NCBI RefSeq assembly: GCF_002836775.1
Contig: NZ_PJAQ01000068.1
Span: forward strand, 372,001 to 436,000
Origin: Colwellia sp. 12G3
GTDB lineage: Bacteria > Pseudomonadota > Gammaproteobacteria > Enterobacterales > Alteromonadaceae
Reading direction: 5' to 3'
Length of the DNA stretch: 64,000 bases
A program made the translations under genes and the position numbers. The notes beneath the pieces were generated by a model. That model worked only from the letters and a program-made list of their open reading frames with translations, searched no databases and was not told the origin of the DNA. Each line of letters begins with the position of its first letter. Within the stretch, counting starts at the first letter, position 1. Positions 19,084-27,897 of this stretch are shown here, piece after piece.

Positions 19084-20415
19084 TTGTTAACCAACAACTC
19101 TGAAATTAAAAATAGCCAACTTAACACTTACTTAGTCGGTGGTGCGGTGCGCGATATGCTACTTAATCGCCCCATCAAAGATAAAGATTATCTAGTGGTT
19201 GGTGCCAGTGTTGAGCAAATGAAAGCGCTAGGTTATCAGCAAGTCGGTAAAGATTTCCCCGTATTTCTGCATCCAAAAACCAAAGCAGAATATGCCCTAG
19301 CGCGTACTGAACGCAAACAAGGTCAAGGTTATACGGGTTTTAGCTGTTATTTCGCCCCCGATGTGACTATTGAAGAAGATTTAAAACGACGAGATTTAAC
19401 CGTTAATGCCATGGCTATGCATGACAATGGAGAAATAATCGACCCCTATAATGGCCAAAAGGATCTTAATGATCGTATTTTACGCCATGTCAGTGATGCT
19501 TTTCTTGAAGACCCTTTACGTGTACTTCGCGTAGCACGTTTTGCCGCACGTTATCATAAATATGGTTTTACCATTGCTGAAGAAACACTCCGCCTAATGC
19601 AGGAAATAAGTGCCAGTGGCGAGTTAAAAAGTCTAACGCCTGAACGTGTTTGGCAAGAAATGCAATTAAGTTTGGCTGACGGAGGCGCTAGTTCTGACAC
19701 TAATTCAGGTAATCCTGAAGTATTTTTTGAAGTACTAAAACAATGTAATGCCTTAGCAGAATTATGGCCTGAACTTGACGTTTTGTGGGGTATTCCCAAC
19801 CCTGCGCTTTGGCATCCTGAAATATGCAGTGGCCTACACACCATGATGGTTTTACAACAAGCCGTTTTGTTAACACAAGTAATACCTGTTGAACAAAGTG
19901 ACAATAAAACGGCAGTGCGTTTTGCTGCTTTATGTCACGATTTAGGTAAAGGCATCACCTCAGATAAACTATGGCCCAGTCATAAAGGTCATGAAAAAAC
20001 AGGCTTACCTTTAGTTGAGAAAATCTGTCGACAACTAAAAGTACCTTCACACTACAAACAACTTGCGCTAAAAGTGTGTGAATTTCATTTACATTGCCAT
20101 AAAGCATTTGAACTTAAAGCCAGCACGTTATTAAAAATGTTTGACCAACTCGATATTTGGCGTAAACCAGAAGAGTTTGAATTATTTTTGATGGCGTGCA
20201 AGTCTGATTTTTTAGGCCGTTTAGGTTTTGATAACCGCCCTTACCCACAAGAACAGTATTTACAAGCCGCAGTAAAGGCAGCAAGACTAGTAACAGCAAA
20301 ACCCTTTATTGAACAAGGTTTGCAAGGACCCGCTATAAAAGAAGCAATGGCGAAAGCAAGGTTAAGCGCTATTGTAAAAATTAAAGCTGACTCTGCGCAT
20401 TTAAACCCTACTTAG
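19084..20415 (+). CDS. cca: CCA-adding tRNA nucleotidyltransferase
   Basis: The protein is 443 residues and begins at a TTG codon. The only in-frame stop-to-TTG interval upstream (19057-19084) has no ATG or GTG, and the essential YLVGGAVRD motif lies just inside, so TTG is needed. The metal-binding DKDYLV pair of aspartates, the RRDLTVNAMA segment and a C-terminal HD domain (ALCHDLGKG) identify a class II, bacterial-type Cca that adds or repairs tRNA 3' CCA ends. It is divergent from the GspA/B-like gene. An imperfect hairpin follows the stop. Confidence 0.93.
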   Translation: MLTNNSEIKNSQLNTYLVGGAVRDMLLNRPIKDKDYLVVGASVEQMKALGYQQVGKDFPVFLHPKTKAEYALARTERKQGQGYTGFSCYFAPDVTIEEDLKRRDLTVNAMAMHDNGEIIDPYNGQKDLNDRILRHVSDAFLEDPLRVLRVARFAARYHKYGFTIAEETLRLMQEISASGELKSLTPERVWQEMQLSLADGGASSDTNSGNPEVFFEVLKQCNALAELWPELDVLWGIPNPALWHPEICSGLHTMMVLQQAVLLTQVIPVEQSDNKTAVRFAALCHDLGKGITSDKLWPSHKGHEKTGLPLVEKICRQLKVPSHYKQLALKVCEFHLHCHKAFELKASTLLKMFDQLDIWRKPEEFELFLMACKSDFLGRLGFDNRPYPQEQYLQAAVKAARLVTAKPFIEQGLQGPAIKEAMAKARLSAIVKIKADSAHLNPT

Positions 20416-20445
20416 CATTAATAATAATCAAATAAATAGCTTTAC

Positions 20446-20477
20446 TGCGACTTAGTGAGCATATCAATTAAGTCGCA
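20446..20477 (+). repeat. inverted repeat downstream of cca
   Basis: TGCGACTTA at 20446-20454 is the perfect complement of 20469-20477, with a 14-nt loop. It lies 30 bp after the cca stop. No T-run follows, so it may be a processing or pausing hairpin and not a classical terminator. The rest of the 231-bp gap to the next gene shows nothing recognisable. Confidence 0.4.
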
Positions 20478-20655
20478 TGGTAAAACACATCTTCAAATAC
20501 TACAGTACAAAATACCGACAACAATTTATTGCAGGGTGTTTACAAACGACAACAACTTATTAGCCCCACTTTCACTATGCTATCACTATCAAATTTATAT
20601 TAAGTTTACGTAACGCTTAATTTCTTAAAGCATAGTAATAAGTAAGGTGGTTAAT

Positions 20656-21231
20656 ATGACAATGCAAATAGCTTCTTCTAGTAACTTTACTTCAGTTCAC
20701 ACCATTCAATCGGTTATGCCTGTCATACCTCAACCAAAACCAGGTCCTGACTTTAGCGATATTTTGACACCTGAGCAAAAAAACACAGTACAACAAAGTA
20801 CTGATGACAAAATAGCAGAGCAAGTTGAAAACGTGAAATCAAACTACCAAACGGCTAAAGATATTGATTTGATGCAGTCTTATTATCAGCAACAGCAAAA
20901 ACTCTTTGATATTTACCTACAAACTAGTACTGATGCCAATTCATCATTAAGCTCTACTCAAGCGAGTGATAATCGAAGTGCGGTGTCAACATTAACTAAT
21001 ACCTATGCTGAACTCTATGAATTACATCAGACGGTAAAAAATGGTGCTGATAAATTACCTAATATTGGCAATGAACATGAAGGCATAGCAACCTTACCCG
21101 CAAGTTCAGTTACCAATACTAATGGGATAGTGAAAAGTGAAAACAATCAATCATTAGCGCATAAACAAATAGATACTTACAACAGTTTAATGATGCCAAG
21201 TACTGCATCTTACGTACACCTGAGTGCTTAG
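20656..21231 (+). CDS. uncharacterised glutamine- and serine-rich protein
   Basis: This protein of about 191 residues is of unknown family. The ATG at 20656 is chosen over the GTG at 20647 because AAGGTGG lies 5 bases before it. There is no signal peptide or membrane segment. Residues about 25-80 are rich in Q and K with a likely helix (DLMQSYYQQQQKLFD), and the remainder is low-complexity and rich in S, T and N. The gene stands alone between cca and a small membrane-protein gene on the other strand. I cannot assign a function. Confidence 0.6.
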   Translation: MTMQIASSSNFTSVHTIQSVMPVIPQPKPGPDFSDILTPEQKNTVQQSTDDKIAEQVENVKSNYQTAKDIDLMQSYYQQQQKLFDIYLQTSTDANSSLSSTQASDNRSAVSTLTNTYAELYELHQTVKNGADKLPNIGNEHEGIATLPASSVTNTNGIVKSENNQSLAHKQIDTYNSLMMPSTASYVHLSA

Positions 21232-21296
21232 CAATTTACAGTGTTTATTTGCACTTTAAGTTCTGCCATTTGCAACTTACCGATTAAACTGTAGAA

Positions 21297-21479
21297 CTAA
21301 TGTTTGATTGCTTTGAGTAAGTTCAATTCAAGTAATAAACACTGTGGTAACCATAACCACAGTGTTAACGCTAGTACGTAAGCAAGATTCACATCAAAGT
21401 AAAGTCCAATCAGACTTGCCACATAGATTACTGCTCGATTACCATATAAAAGGTAATGCCGTTTCTTTTCAATTGTCAT
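21297..21479 (-). CDS. small hydrophobic membrane protein
   Basis: A 60-residue frame from the ATG at 21479 is preceded by GGTGAAC, a plausible ribosome-binding site. The upstream in-frame starts at 21506 and 21485 are less likely. The sequence begins MTIEKKRHYLLYGNRAV and continues with two hydrophobic stretches (about 14-29 and 30-50) that suggest a two-helix inner-membrane protein with a basic N-terminus inside. I recognise no family. The frame could be chance, but the composition (W-rich hydrophobic core, charged ends) looks like a real small membrane protein. Confidence 0.45.
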   Translation of the reverse strand: MTIEKKRHYLLYGNRAVIYVASLIGLYFDVNLAYVLALTLWLWLPQCLLLELNLLKAIKH

Positions 21480-21691
21480 AATGTTCACCATTAATATGAT
21501 GCACAAACTCAGTTAACAATGCTTGTGATATAGGGTATTCCTTTAGCTATTTATCGGCCAAAGCGAATAAAGAGTAAGCATTAATTAACCTGGCATGTGC
21601 TTTTTGACACTCGTTGGTCTTCAATGATCTTTAAAGAATATTGTGCATTTTTTAAGCCAGAAGACTTATTAATTGAAGTCACAAACTAAGA

Positions 21692-22324
21692 TCATTTAAG
21701 TTCAGGTTTGTCTATCGTTCTAAAGGTGAGGTTTATCCGTGGCTCAGAGACTTTTTTGGTTGGGGGTAAACGGTGTAACCAGTGTTGCTGGGTAGTACCT
21801 TTCATCACTAACAAGCTACCGGGTTTAAGTTGCAAGGGCACAACTTGTTTGGAAAGCTTATGTTTAAAGGCAAATTTTCGCTCCGCACCAAAGCTTAATG
21901 AAGCAATAGCCCCTTGCTCTTTTAAATCAGCCTCGCCATCGCTGTGCCAAGCCATGCCCTCTTCACCTGAGTGGTAAAGATTTAATAGACATGAGTTGTA
22001 GGTTTCATTGGTATGCTGTTCAACTAACTTTTTGAGTATTAATAACTCGTTAGTAAACGCCATAGAGTGCCTAGTGACGCCAGAATAGCTATAAGCAAAA
22101 GGTTTACCGTCAATAGTATCGGCGCACCATGCAACTTTTCTTTTCGTTTCAATGATATTACCTAACACGAAAGCTTGATCACAGCGCCAAGCAATGGTGT
22201 TAAATAACCGCTCAAAATAATAGTTACTATCACTAAGCGGCATAATTTCGCCGTAGTAATTAACCACACCATCGGCTGGTAAAATATTAATCGGCTCATC
22301 GAGCAAAGAAGAAAATAAATCCAT
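21692..22324 (-). CDS. AlkB-like 2-oxoglutarate/Fe(II) dioxygenase
   Basis: This 210-residue protein has the iron ligands HSD (H127, D129) and a distal His in the HWLHRLP segment (H184). The 2-oxoglutarate-binding R196-x-N-x-T-x-R202 motif follows. These are the hallmarks of AlkB-family enzymes that oxidatively remove methyl groups from alkylated nucleic acid bases; the layout resembles eukaryotic ALKBH2/3 more than E. coli AlkB. It lies 83 bp downstream of the VF530 gene on the same strand and may be cotranscribed. The substrate is not proven. Confidence 0.85.
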   Translation of the reverse strand: MDLFSSLLDEPINILPADGVVNYYGEIMPLSDSNYYFERLFNTIAWRCDQAFVLGNIIETKRKVAWCADTIDGKPFAYSYSGVTRHSMAFTNELLILKKLVEQHTNETYNSCLLNLYHSGEEGMAWHSDGEADLKEQGAIASLSFGAERKFAFKHKLSKQVVPLQLKPGSLLVMKGTTQQHWLHRLPPTKKVSEPRINLTFRTIDKPELK

Positions 22325-22368
22325 GATTAGATAAAAGAGCCTTAACGATGATTACTAACTTAGAGAAT

Positions 22369-22404
22369 GGCTTAGGTCATAACTTAGGTAATAACTTAGG
22401 TAAT
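22369..22404. repeat. three tandem 12-bp repeats
   Basis: Three head-to-tail units of the type AACTTAGGTAAT run through 22369-22404; the last two are identical and the first differs at three positions. The array begins 3 bp past the stop of the VF530 gene and separates it from the AlkB-like gene. Confidence 0.75.
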
Positions 22405-22407
22405 AAA

Positions 22408-22821
22408 CTACCTGCTACCCCAAGGATTAGTAGGACCGGTTCTAGCAGAACGCTCTCGGGTTTTCTCTGCGGTCTTTACACGAATTTCTTCAGCATCCTC
22501 AAGACTAAGTTCTTTTGGTGGTCTTTGCTCTAATCCTGCAGGCACAATACGATCACGTGGTGGTAATTCAAAGTTAGCATCATCAGCTTTAGGTAAGCTG
22601 TTATATTGATACATATAAAAGGCTTCAACCTTTTCTTGTGCCCATGAGGTCTTTTTCAAGAATTTTAAGCTCGACTCAATGCTGGCATTTTGCTTAAAGC
22701 AATTTAGGTTCATGTAAGCTGATAAGATTTCAAAACCGTAATGGTCAACTAAGGTCGTTAAAACAGTCTCTAAACTTGTGCCGTGTAATGGGTTTGCTTT
22801 GTAAATATCTGAGTTACTCAT
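22408..22821 (-). CDS. VF530 family (DUF2132) protein with C-terminal tail
   Basis: The start at 22821 ([11 protein letters not shown]) is chosen because AGGAAAAAAT precedes it; the product is 137 residues. Residues about 8-70 ([21 protein letters not shown], then the [13 protein letters not shown] segment) are the VF530/DUF2132 domain, a small helical fold proposed to bind DNA. The remaining 65 residues are charged and probably disordered, ending in [10 protein letters not shown]. Such a tail is longer than the typical VF530 protein of about 75 residues. It probably shares a transcript with the downstream AlkB-like gene, but a functional link is only inferred. Confidence 0.78.
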   Translation of the reverse strand: MSNSDIYKANPLHGTSLETVLTTLVDHYGFEILSAYMNLNCFKQNASIESSLKFLKKTSWAQEKVEAFYMYQYNSLPKADDANFELPPRDRIVPAGLEQRPPKELSLEDAEEIRVKTAEKTRERSARTGPTNPWGSR

Positions 22822-22903
22822 ATTTTTTCCTAACATTTCATCATCATTCAATCGTTAGATTATACCTTATCGTTGTATTTCAACAAACCGAATCAAAAAT
22901 AAA

Positions 22904-22955
22904 AAAACCGTAGAGTCAATATCACAATATTAGTGACATTAATCTATACGGTTTT
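22904..22955 (-). terminator. terminator after the NapC/NirT-fusion gene
   Basis: AAAACCGTA 22904-22912 pairs with TACGGTTTT 22947-22955, and the interior holds a second short stem. On the minus strand the hairpin is followed by a T-run. It lies 45 bp past the stop of the minus-strand cytochrome gene. Confidence 0.7.
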
Positions 22956-22999
22956 ATACTTTACAGCTATACAGCTATACAGCTTTATGGTGTTAGAAA

Positions 23000-24811
23000 C
23001 TATTGCTTAGTAACATTTACTTCCGCATCAGCGTTATCCAGTGCTAATTTATAACCAAAAGAAACATGGTGATAACGAGCGCTTGAGTAATCGTCATGTA
23101 TTGCAAAACCAAAGTTGTACACTTTACCTGCTTCAATGCTGACATCACCGGCTGTATCAGACTTAAGCTTACGCTTAACAATGACTGACCAAGTACCATT
23201 TTTAAGTGACGCTTCAACCGTTGCACCCACGCCTTTATGCATGTCGCGTTCTGCTAAAATCTGGCCATCTTCCACTTCTTTAGTACCTGATTTATAGCGA
23301 ACAACATCCATAAATTGATTGGCCGATTGGGCTGCATCAATTTCGCTTTGATCTTTCAGTTTATCCCAGCCACCAAGTGCTTTACCACCACGACCTTTAA
23401 GTTCTAATTCAGTACGCGACTCTTTAAGGTACTTAGTGACGCCAGTGCCTGAGCCAGTAGTGAAGTTTAAGCGGTTAGCTAAATCACTGCCCTTCAATGC
23501 ATCACCATCAGGTGCAAACGGCATAGAGTTAGCATCAGCATGACACGTACCCCAACAACCTGCTCTGTCTGCGTACTCAACATCATCAGTTGCTAACATA
23601 AAGGCTAATTTCATTGGGTTTTCTGGGTCCATTTTACCGCCATCAACAAAGGGAACAGCAGCATGCTCACCTTCAGGCCAACTAAATCTTAAATATAGAT
23701 GTTCAGCATCATGTGTTGAATCAATCGTTACATCAATATGGCCACGTTTTCCAGGGATAACATTAGGTTCAAGTTCCTTCTCACTTTCACCTGTCACTAT
23801 ATTATTACCAATATCAGCTATCTCTTCACCATGACATTCAATACAGCGATCACCTTTACTAAAGGCACGTTTACCACCATGTGAACGACCTAAAATCCAT
23901 TCAATAGAAGCAGTACCTGGGTAGAAAACACCAATATCTTTTGAACTTGCTTTACCCCAATCAACATTAATATTACTTGCAACAGGCGCAGCAGCTTTTG
24001 ATGGTTTGCTGGTAGTTGCATTACCCACTTTACTAGGTACTACGCTAGCCAGTGCTTCTTTAACGGCAGCCGCAATTTTTTGCTCAGTTTTTGCGTTTTC
24101 AGCCATTTTTTCTTCTTTGACTGTTGCAGCTGCTGCAGCTTCTTTTGCTTCAACACGTGCTAAACCATCACGATAAGCTTGTGGCACTTCTCGAATATAA
24201 TCCGGATTTGGTGCTTCTAACTTTTCTAATTCTTCATCAGAAAGCTTGTCGCGAACATTGTGATGCGCAATACCTTTATGACAATCGATACAGGTTTGTC
24301 CCGTTTCAAAAGCATTTAAATGTTGCTTACGTGCTCGTGGTTTTTGAAACTCAGGATTCATTGATTCAAAGTTATGACAGTTACGACACTCTCTGGAATC
24401 AGTTGACTTCATGGCGCCCCAAACACTTTGGGCCAATTCAAATCTGTGCTCATTAAATTTTTCTTTCGTATCAAGCTTACCAGTTAACCAAGAGAAAACT
24501 TCTTTTGACGCTTGAATTTTACGAACAACTTTATGTATCCAAGGTTTAGGTACATGACAGTCAGGACAGCCCGCTCTTACGCCTGTTCGATTAGAGAAAT
24601 GAATTGATGGTTTGTATTCTTGATAAACGTTGGCTTCCATTTCATGACAGCCAATACAAAATTCAGTGGTATTGGTCGCTTCCATCGCTGTGTTAAAACC
24701 ACCCCAAAAAATAATACCCACGACAAAAAATAATACGGCACCTGAAACAGTAGTACCCCAAATTAATCTGCGTGACCAAAAACTAGGTTTTAAAAAAGTG
24801 TTATTTGCCAT
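23000..24811 (-). CDS. NapC/NirT-type tetrahaem cytochrome fused to an ethylbenzene dehydrogenase-like haem domain
   Basis: This 603-residue protein has an N-terminal membrane anchor (about 20-38) and four CxxCH haem sites at C52, C82, C142 and C174. Together these form a NapC/NirT quinol dehydrogenase. An alanine/lysine-rich linker (about 215-275) leads to a second periplasmic part with CIECH (C323) and an unusual CX3CH site, CWGTCH (C419-H424). The fold there resembles the EB_dh haem-binding domain. NirT passes electrons from quinol to periplasmic reductases, and its position beside nirS suggests NirS as acceptor. Standard NirT is about 200 residues, so this is a three-fold longer fusion. 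Confidence 0.85.
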   Translation of the reverse strand: MANNTFLKPSFWSRRLIWGTTVSGAVLFFVVGIIFWGGFNTAMEATNTTEFCIGCHEMEANVYQEYKPSIHFSNRTGVRAGCPDCHVPKPWIHKVVRKIQASKEVFSWLTGKLDTKEKFNEHRFELAQSVWGAMKSTDSRECRNCHNFESMNPEFQKPRARKQHLNAFETGQTCIDCHKGIAHHNVRDKLSDEELEKLEAPNPDYIREVPQAYRDGLARVEAKEAAAAATVKEEKMAENAKTEQKIAAAVKEALASVVPSKVGNATTSKPSKAAAPVASNINVDWGKASSKDIGVFYPGTASIEWILGRSHGGKRAFSKGDRCIECHGEEIADIGNNIVTGESEKELEPNVIPGKRGHIDVTIDSTHDAEHLYLRFSWPEGEHAAVPFVDGGKMDPENPMKLAFMLATDDVEYADRAGCWGTCHADANSMPFAPDGDALKGSDLANRLNFTTGSGTGVTKYLKESRTELELKGRGGKALGGWDKLKDQSEIDAAQSANQFMDVVRYKSGTKEVEDGQILAERDMHKGVGATVEASLKNGTWSVIVKRKLKSDTAGDVSIEAGKVYNFGFAIHDDYSSARYHHVSFGYKLALDNADAEVNVTKQ

Positions 24812-25010
24812 AATTGACTCTTGAATTGACTCTTAATAAGTTCAGCTCTCTTCCCTTGAACAATAAAGCGTGAGGGAAATTATTATCCACTGCCTTCCTA
24901 ATTAATCTTAGTAAGGAAGTCACAATGCTTATAAGGCGTAGTAACCTGTGTATAAAATACGGTTACAACCCTTTCTATTTTCACTACTAATAATCATTTA
25001 AAATGAAAAT

Positions 25011-25039
25011 AAAAAGGGCACGGCATTAGCCATGCCTTT
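25011..25039 (-). terminator. terminator downstream of nirS
   Basis: On the minus strand AAAGGCATGGC, a TAAT loop and GCCGTGCCCTTTTT form a strong GC-rich stem with one mismatch and a trailing T-run. It lies about 160 bp past the nirS stop, beyond the structured 37-nt element. Confidence 0.8.
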
Positions 25040-25121
25040 AATTACTTAACCTGGTATTGAAGCGTTTAAATATACACTTCGGAGTATTTAACCTTGCAGC
25101 TAGTCGGTTCAAATTCAAGGA

Positions 25122-25158
25122 GAAAGCGCGGAGTTGACACATGTCAATGAGCACTTTC
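25122..25158 (-). ncRNA. copy A of the 37-nt structured 3'-UTR element (after nirS)
   Basis: In the nirS sense direction the element begins 43 nt past the stop. The outer helix GAAAGTGC/GCGCTTTC has 8 pairs including one G-U. The internal loop is TCA/CTCC and the inner helix TTGAC/GTCAA has an ATGT loop. Relative to the guaA and guaB copies, the A-U pair of the outer helix is replaced by G-C and the first inner pair C-G by U-A, both with pairing kept. Confidence 0.75.
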
Positions 25159-25201
25159 GACAACGAAGTTGAGCCAAATAGCAATAAGGTTAATACTTCA
25201 A

Positions 25202-26830
25202 CTAGGTTTTGTGATTCATACGGTTATGAACGTTAAACTTACCCGTTGGGGTAGTTAAACCTTTAATGCGGTATAACTCTTTAAGCGTTTTTGCATCATA
25301 AACTACAATTTCACCCGTTGGATTTTTAGCATCTTTACGGTTCCAAACTGAAACCCAAACTTCAGAGCCATCGTTGTTAAATTCCATGTGAAGTGCCGCT
25401 TTACCTGGCTCAGTTGTTACACGGATAGTTTTAACAATTTTATGGGTATCTTTATCAAATACTTGCACTGACTGTTGAACTTCTGGCTCAGGATGCTTAA
25501 GTTGATCAGCCCAAACGTATTGTGAAGTTTCATGGGTACGGATGAATGCACCAGCACCATCTGTTTCAACTTCATAACAAAGTTTCCATGCTTTATCTGG
25601 GTGACCCATAGGATCGTTACCCCAAACAGAAACTAGGCCAACACCTAAGTGAGTTGTGCCGCCAACAGGACCACATTCTTTATCAATCCAGTTAGCACCA
25701 GGACCAGGATGTGGTAATGCATCAACTTCGATCATTGCTTCTAATTTACGTTCGATAGTATCGATAACAACCATTTTGTTTGATGCGTTAGCAGCAATTT
25801 GGAAGTAACGACCTGAAGGGTCAAAGAAACCATCATGTAAGAATTCAGCTGAAGCGATGCTTGTAATCGTTAAGTTATCTAAGTCGGTATAATCAACTTG
25901 TAACATTTGACCTGTTTCTTTAACAGCTACGATAAATGAAGAGGTTAGCGGCGAAGTATAAATAGCCGCTACACGTGCTTCATTGATGAATTCACCTTTA
26001 GTATTGTAACCACGAGTAGAGACAACTTTAAGTGGGTTTAACGTTACAGCATCCATAATAACGAAATGCGCAGGCCAGTAACCGCCAGCAATAACATATT
26101 TTCCGTCACCCGAAACAGCGATATCTCGAGCGTCATAAGCCATTTTAGTTTCAGCCACTAACATTTTGTCAGGTGTTTGCCATAAATCGATCTTGTTAAC
26201 TTTACCGTCACGACCTATGGTGTACCAAAAACGACCAACATCTTTTGCATGGTCAACTTTATGGTGCTCAGTACCTTTGATTACATGTACTGCGTAACCG
26301 GTATCGATATGGGTGATGATTTTCTTAGTATCGCCATCAATAATTGCCGCAGTACCTGCGTCACGTTCGATAACAACAAAGAAATTTTTCCAGTTTAAGC
26401 CGTGCATTGGCTTAGTTGGATAATCTTTTGGTGCAACATACTCTTTAGTATGTGAGCGCATTTGCTCTAAAGACATTTCTGGTGGAACAGGTGGTTCCAT
26501 TTGGATGAACGTTGCTAAGTTAGCAATTTCTTTCTTAGTGAACAAATCATCAAAGTTGTTCATGCCGCCTTCAGTACCTAAAGCGATAATTTTCTCTAAA
26601 CGCTTTTGACCTTTTTTCAACGTATTTTCTGGCTCAAGGTTTTTACCCGTAGCACCTTTACGTAAAGTACCGTGACAACCAGCACAACGTTGGAAGTATT
26701 GTAATTTTGCTTTATCAAAGTCAGCTTCAGACAATGTTGGCTCTGCCGCTGATACTGTCATACTAAGACCAGTAGCAGCCATACCGATTGCAAGTCCAAG
26801 TGCTGAAAGACCATAATTCACTTTTTTCAT
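25202..26830 (-). CDS. nirS: cytochrome cd1 nitrite reductase
   Basis: This 542-residue periplasmic enzyme reduces nitrite to nitric oxide. A signal peptide ends near residue 28 (VSAA). The haem c domain has CAGCH (C49-H53) with a likely Met ligand in GGMNNF. The d1 beta-propeller follows. H182 in GYAVH fits the axial d1 ligand, and H332 (FLHDG) and H374 (HPGPG), 42 residues apart, fit the active-site pair of Pseudomonas NirS. A strong GGAGAG ribosome site precedes the ATG. Transcription diverges from a haemerythrin gene across a region with two FNR/DNR-like boxes. Confidence 0.97.
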   Translation of the reverse strand: MKKVNYGLSALGLAIGMAATGLSMTVSAAEPTLSEADFDKAKLQYFQRCAGCHGTLRKGATGKNLEPENTLKKGQKRLEKIIALGTEGGMNNFDDLFTKKEIANLATFIQMEPPVPPEMSLEQMRSHTKEYVAPKDYPTKPMHGLNWKNFFVVIERDAGTAAIIDGDTKKIITHIDTGYAVHVIKGTEHHKVDHAKDVGRFWYTIGRDGKVNKIDLWQTPDKMLVAETKMAYDARDIAVSGDGKYVIAGGYWPAHFVIMDAVTLNPLKVVSTRGYNTKGEFINEARVAAIYTSPLTSSFIVAVKETGQMLQVDYTDLDNLTITSIASAEFLHDGFFDPSGRYFQIAANASNKMVVIDTIERKLEAMIEVDALPHPGPGANWIDKECGPVGGTTHLGVGLVSVWGNDPMGHPDKAWKLCYEVETDGAGAFIRTHETSQYVWADQLKHPEPEVQQSVQVFDKDTHKIVKTIRVTTEPGKAALHMEFNNDGSEVWVSVWNRKDAKNPTGEIVVYDAKTLKELYRIKGLTTPTGKFNVHNRMNHKT

Positions 26831-27080
26831 TGGGTACTCTCCAGATTTTAAAAATTAGTTTTTTTGTTAAACAAGTTAAATAATGATGCTTTACCTTCGT
26901 TTAACTGATTAATCATTTTCATTTAGTCGGTCAGAGTTATTAAAATTCAATCGACTGAAATTCTGATAAAAAAGGCATCTTCAGGAAAATTGTTTACACA
27001 TAATGTGTTAAACCTTGATGCGTTCTTTATGTAACGAAATATTACTATCAGCACTATCAGCTATATCCACTTTTGAAAAT

Positions 27081-27094
27081 GTGATGCAGATCAA
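27081..27094. promoter_or_regulatory. FNR/DNR-like box 1 in the nirS-haemerythrin gap
   Basis: GTGATGCAGATCAA matches the anaerobic regulator consensus TTGAT-N4-ATCAA at nine of ten positions. It lies 250 bp upstream of the nirS start and 158 bp upstream of the haemerythrin gene. Confidence 0.65.
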
Positions 27095-27129
27095 GTTTAA
27101 AAAAAAATAATTGTTAATGAATACACAAG

Positions 27130-27143
27130 TTGATCAAGGTCAA
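27130..27143. promoter_or_regulatory. FNR/DNR-like box 2 in the nirS-haemerythrin gap
   Basis: TTGATCAAGGTCAA matches TTGAT-N4-ATCAA at nine of ten positions. A TATAAA sequence at 27161-27166 lies a short distance downstream on the haemerythrin side, roughly the spacing of an activator overlapping the -35 region. Confidence 0.68.
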
Positions 27144-27251
27144 CAAATGACGCTTTCAATTATAAAAATACTACTTGTTCATCAGTATTAAGCGCTACTA
27201 TTCAGTCAACGTTACAAACACTTAACCATATTATTTTTAGGGGTATTATTT

Positions 27252-27818
27252 ATGGAGAATCGCACTAAGTCTTTTATTTATGCGGCTATCATCGGCTTAA
27301 TTATTGTGGCCATATTTTTAGGTTTTTTATCAAGTATGGCCAATCCCATCTCTTGGATTTTAATTGCGGTGTTGGTTCTGATTCCCATTCTTTACAAGAA
27401 AAAATCTAATCCTACTCAAGTACTGTGGCGTGAGGAGTACAGTGTAGGCATAGCTCATATAGATGATGATCATAAAAAGCTGATCAGTTTATTAAATAAC
27501 TTCAGCATTGCTTACGACTACGCCATGAGTGAGTCTTTTGAAAAAGAAGCGTTAAACGAATTAATTAGCTATACCAAATATCATTTTGAGCGTGAAGAAA
27601 AAATGATGGAAGATAATGACTATCCCGATTTAATCGCCCATAAAGCGCAGCATAAAGTGATGATTGAGCAAGTTGAAAAATTTGTACAGCTATACAATGA
27701 CAAAGGACATGATGCCCTTGATGAAATTGCCAGTTTTTTATCTGATTGGTTAATAAATCATATAAATGGTACCGATAAACAGTATTCTGAGCACCTACAT
27801 AATAAGGGTATTCATTAA
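27252..27818 (+). CDS. membrane-anchored bacteriohaemerythrin
   Basis: This 188-residue protein has two N-terminal membrane helices (about 8-27 and 34-47). A haemerythrin domain follows with the diiron ligands H74 (DDDHKKL), H111 and E115 (HFEREE), H130, H134, H170 and D175. Such domains bind O2 or NO. Placement opposite nirS, with shared FNR/DNR-like boxes, suggests a role in handling NO or O2 during nitrite respiration; that role is inferred. TTAGGGGT precedes the ATG. The gene stands alone, with its own terminator. Confidence 0.88.
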   Translation: MENRTKSFIYAAIIGLIIVAIFLGFLSSMANPISWILIAVLVLIPILYKKKSNPTQVLWREEYSVGIAHIDDDHKKLISLLNNFSIAYDYAMSESFEKEALNELISYTKYHFEREEKMMEDNDYPDLIAHKAQHKVMIEQVEKFVQLYNDKGHDALDEIASFLSDWLINHINGTDKQYSEHLHNKGIH

Positions 27819-27853
27819 CACTTAATCACACAAACTTCACAGCTAAACACAAT

Positions 27854-27881
27854 AAAGAGCTTCCTTGAGGCTCTTTTTTTT
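27854..27881 (+). terminator. terminator after the haemerythrin gene
   Basis: AAAGAGC 27854-27860 pairs with GCTCTTT 27870-27876 and is followed by a run of T residues, 36 bp past the stop. Confidence 0.85.
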
Positions 27882-27897
27882 GTTAATCCCTCTTTCG

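Noticed and set aside
22369..22404. 12-bp tandem repeats as a CRISPR array
   Set aside because: The units are contiguous with no spacers and far too short.
24124..24456. 110-codon plus-strand frame inside the cytochrome fusion gene
   Set aside because: It is antisense to a gene with clear haem motifs. The frame arises from the Ala/Lys-rich coding bias of the linker.
25085..25115. GTCGGTTCAAATTC as a tRNA T-arm
   Set aside because: No acceptor, D or anticodon stems surround it; it belongs to the repeat after nirS.
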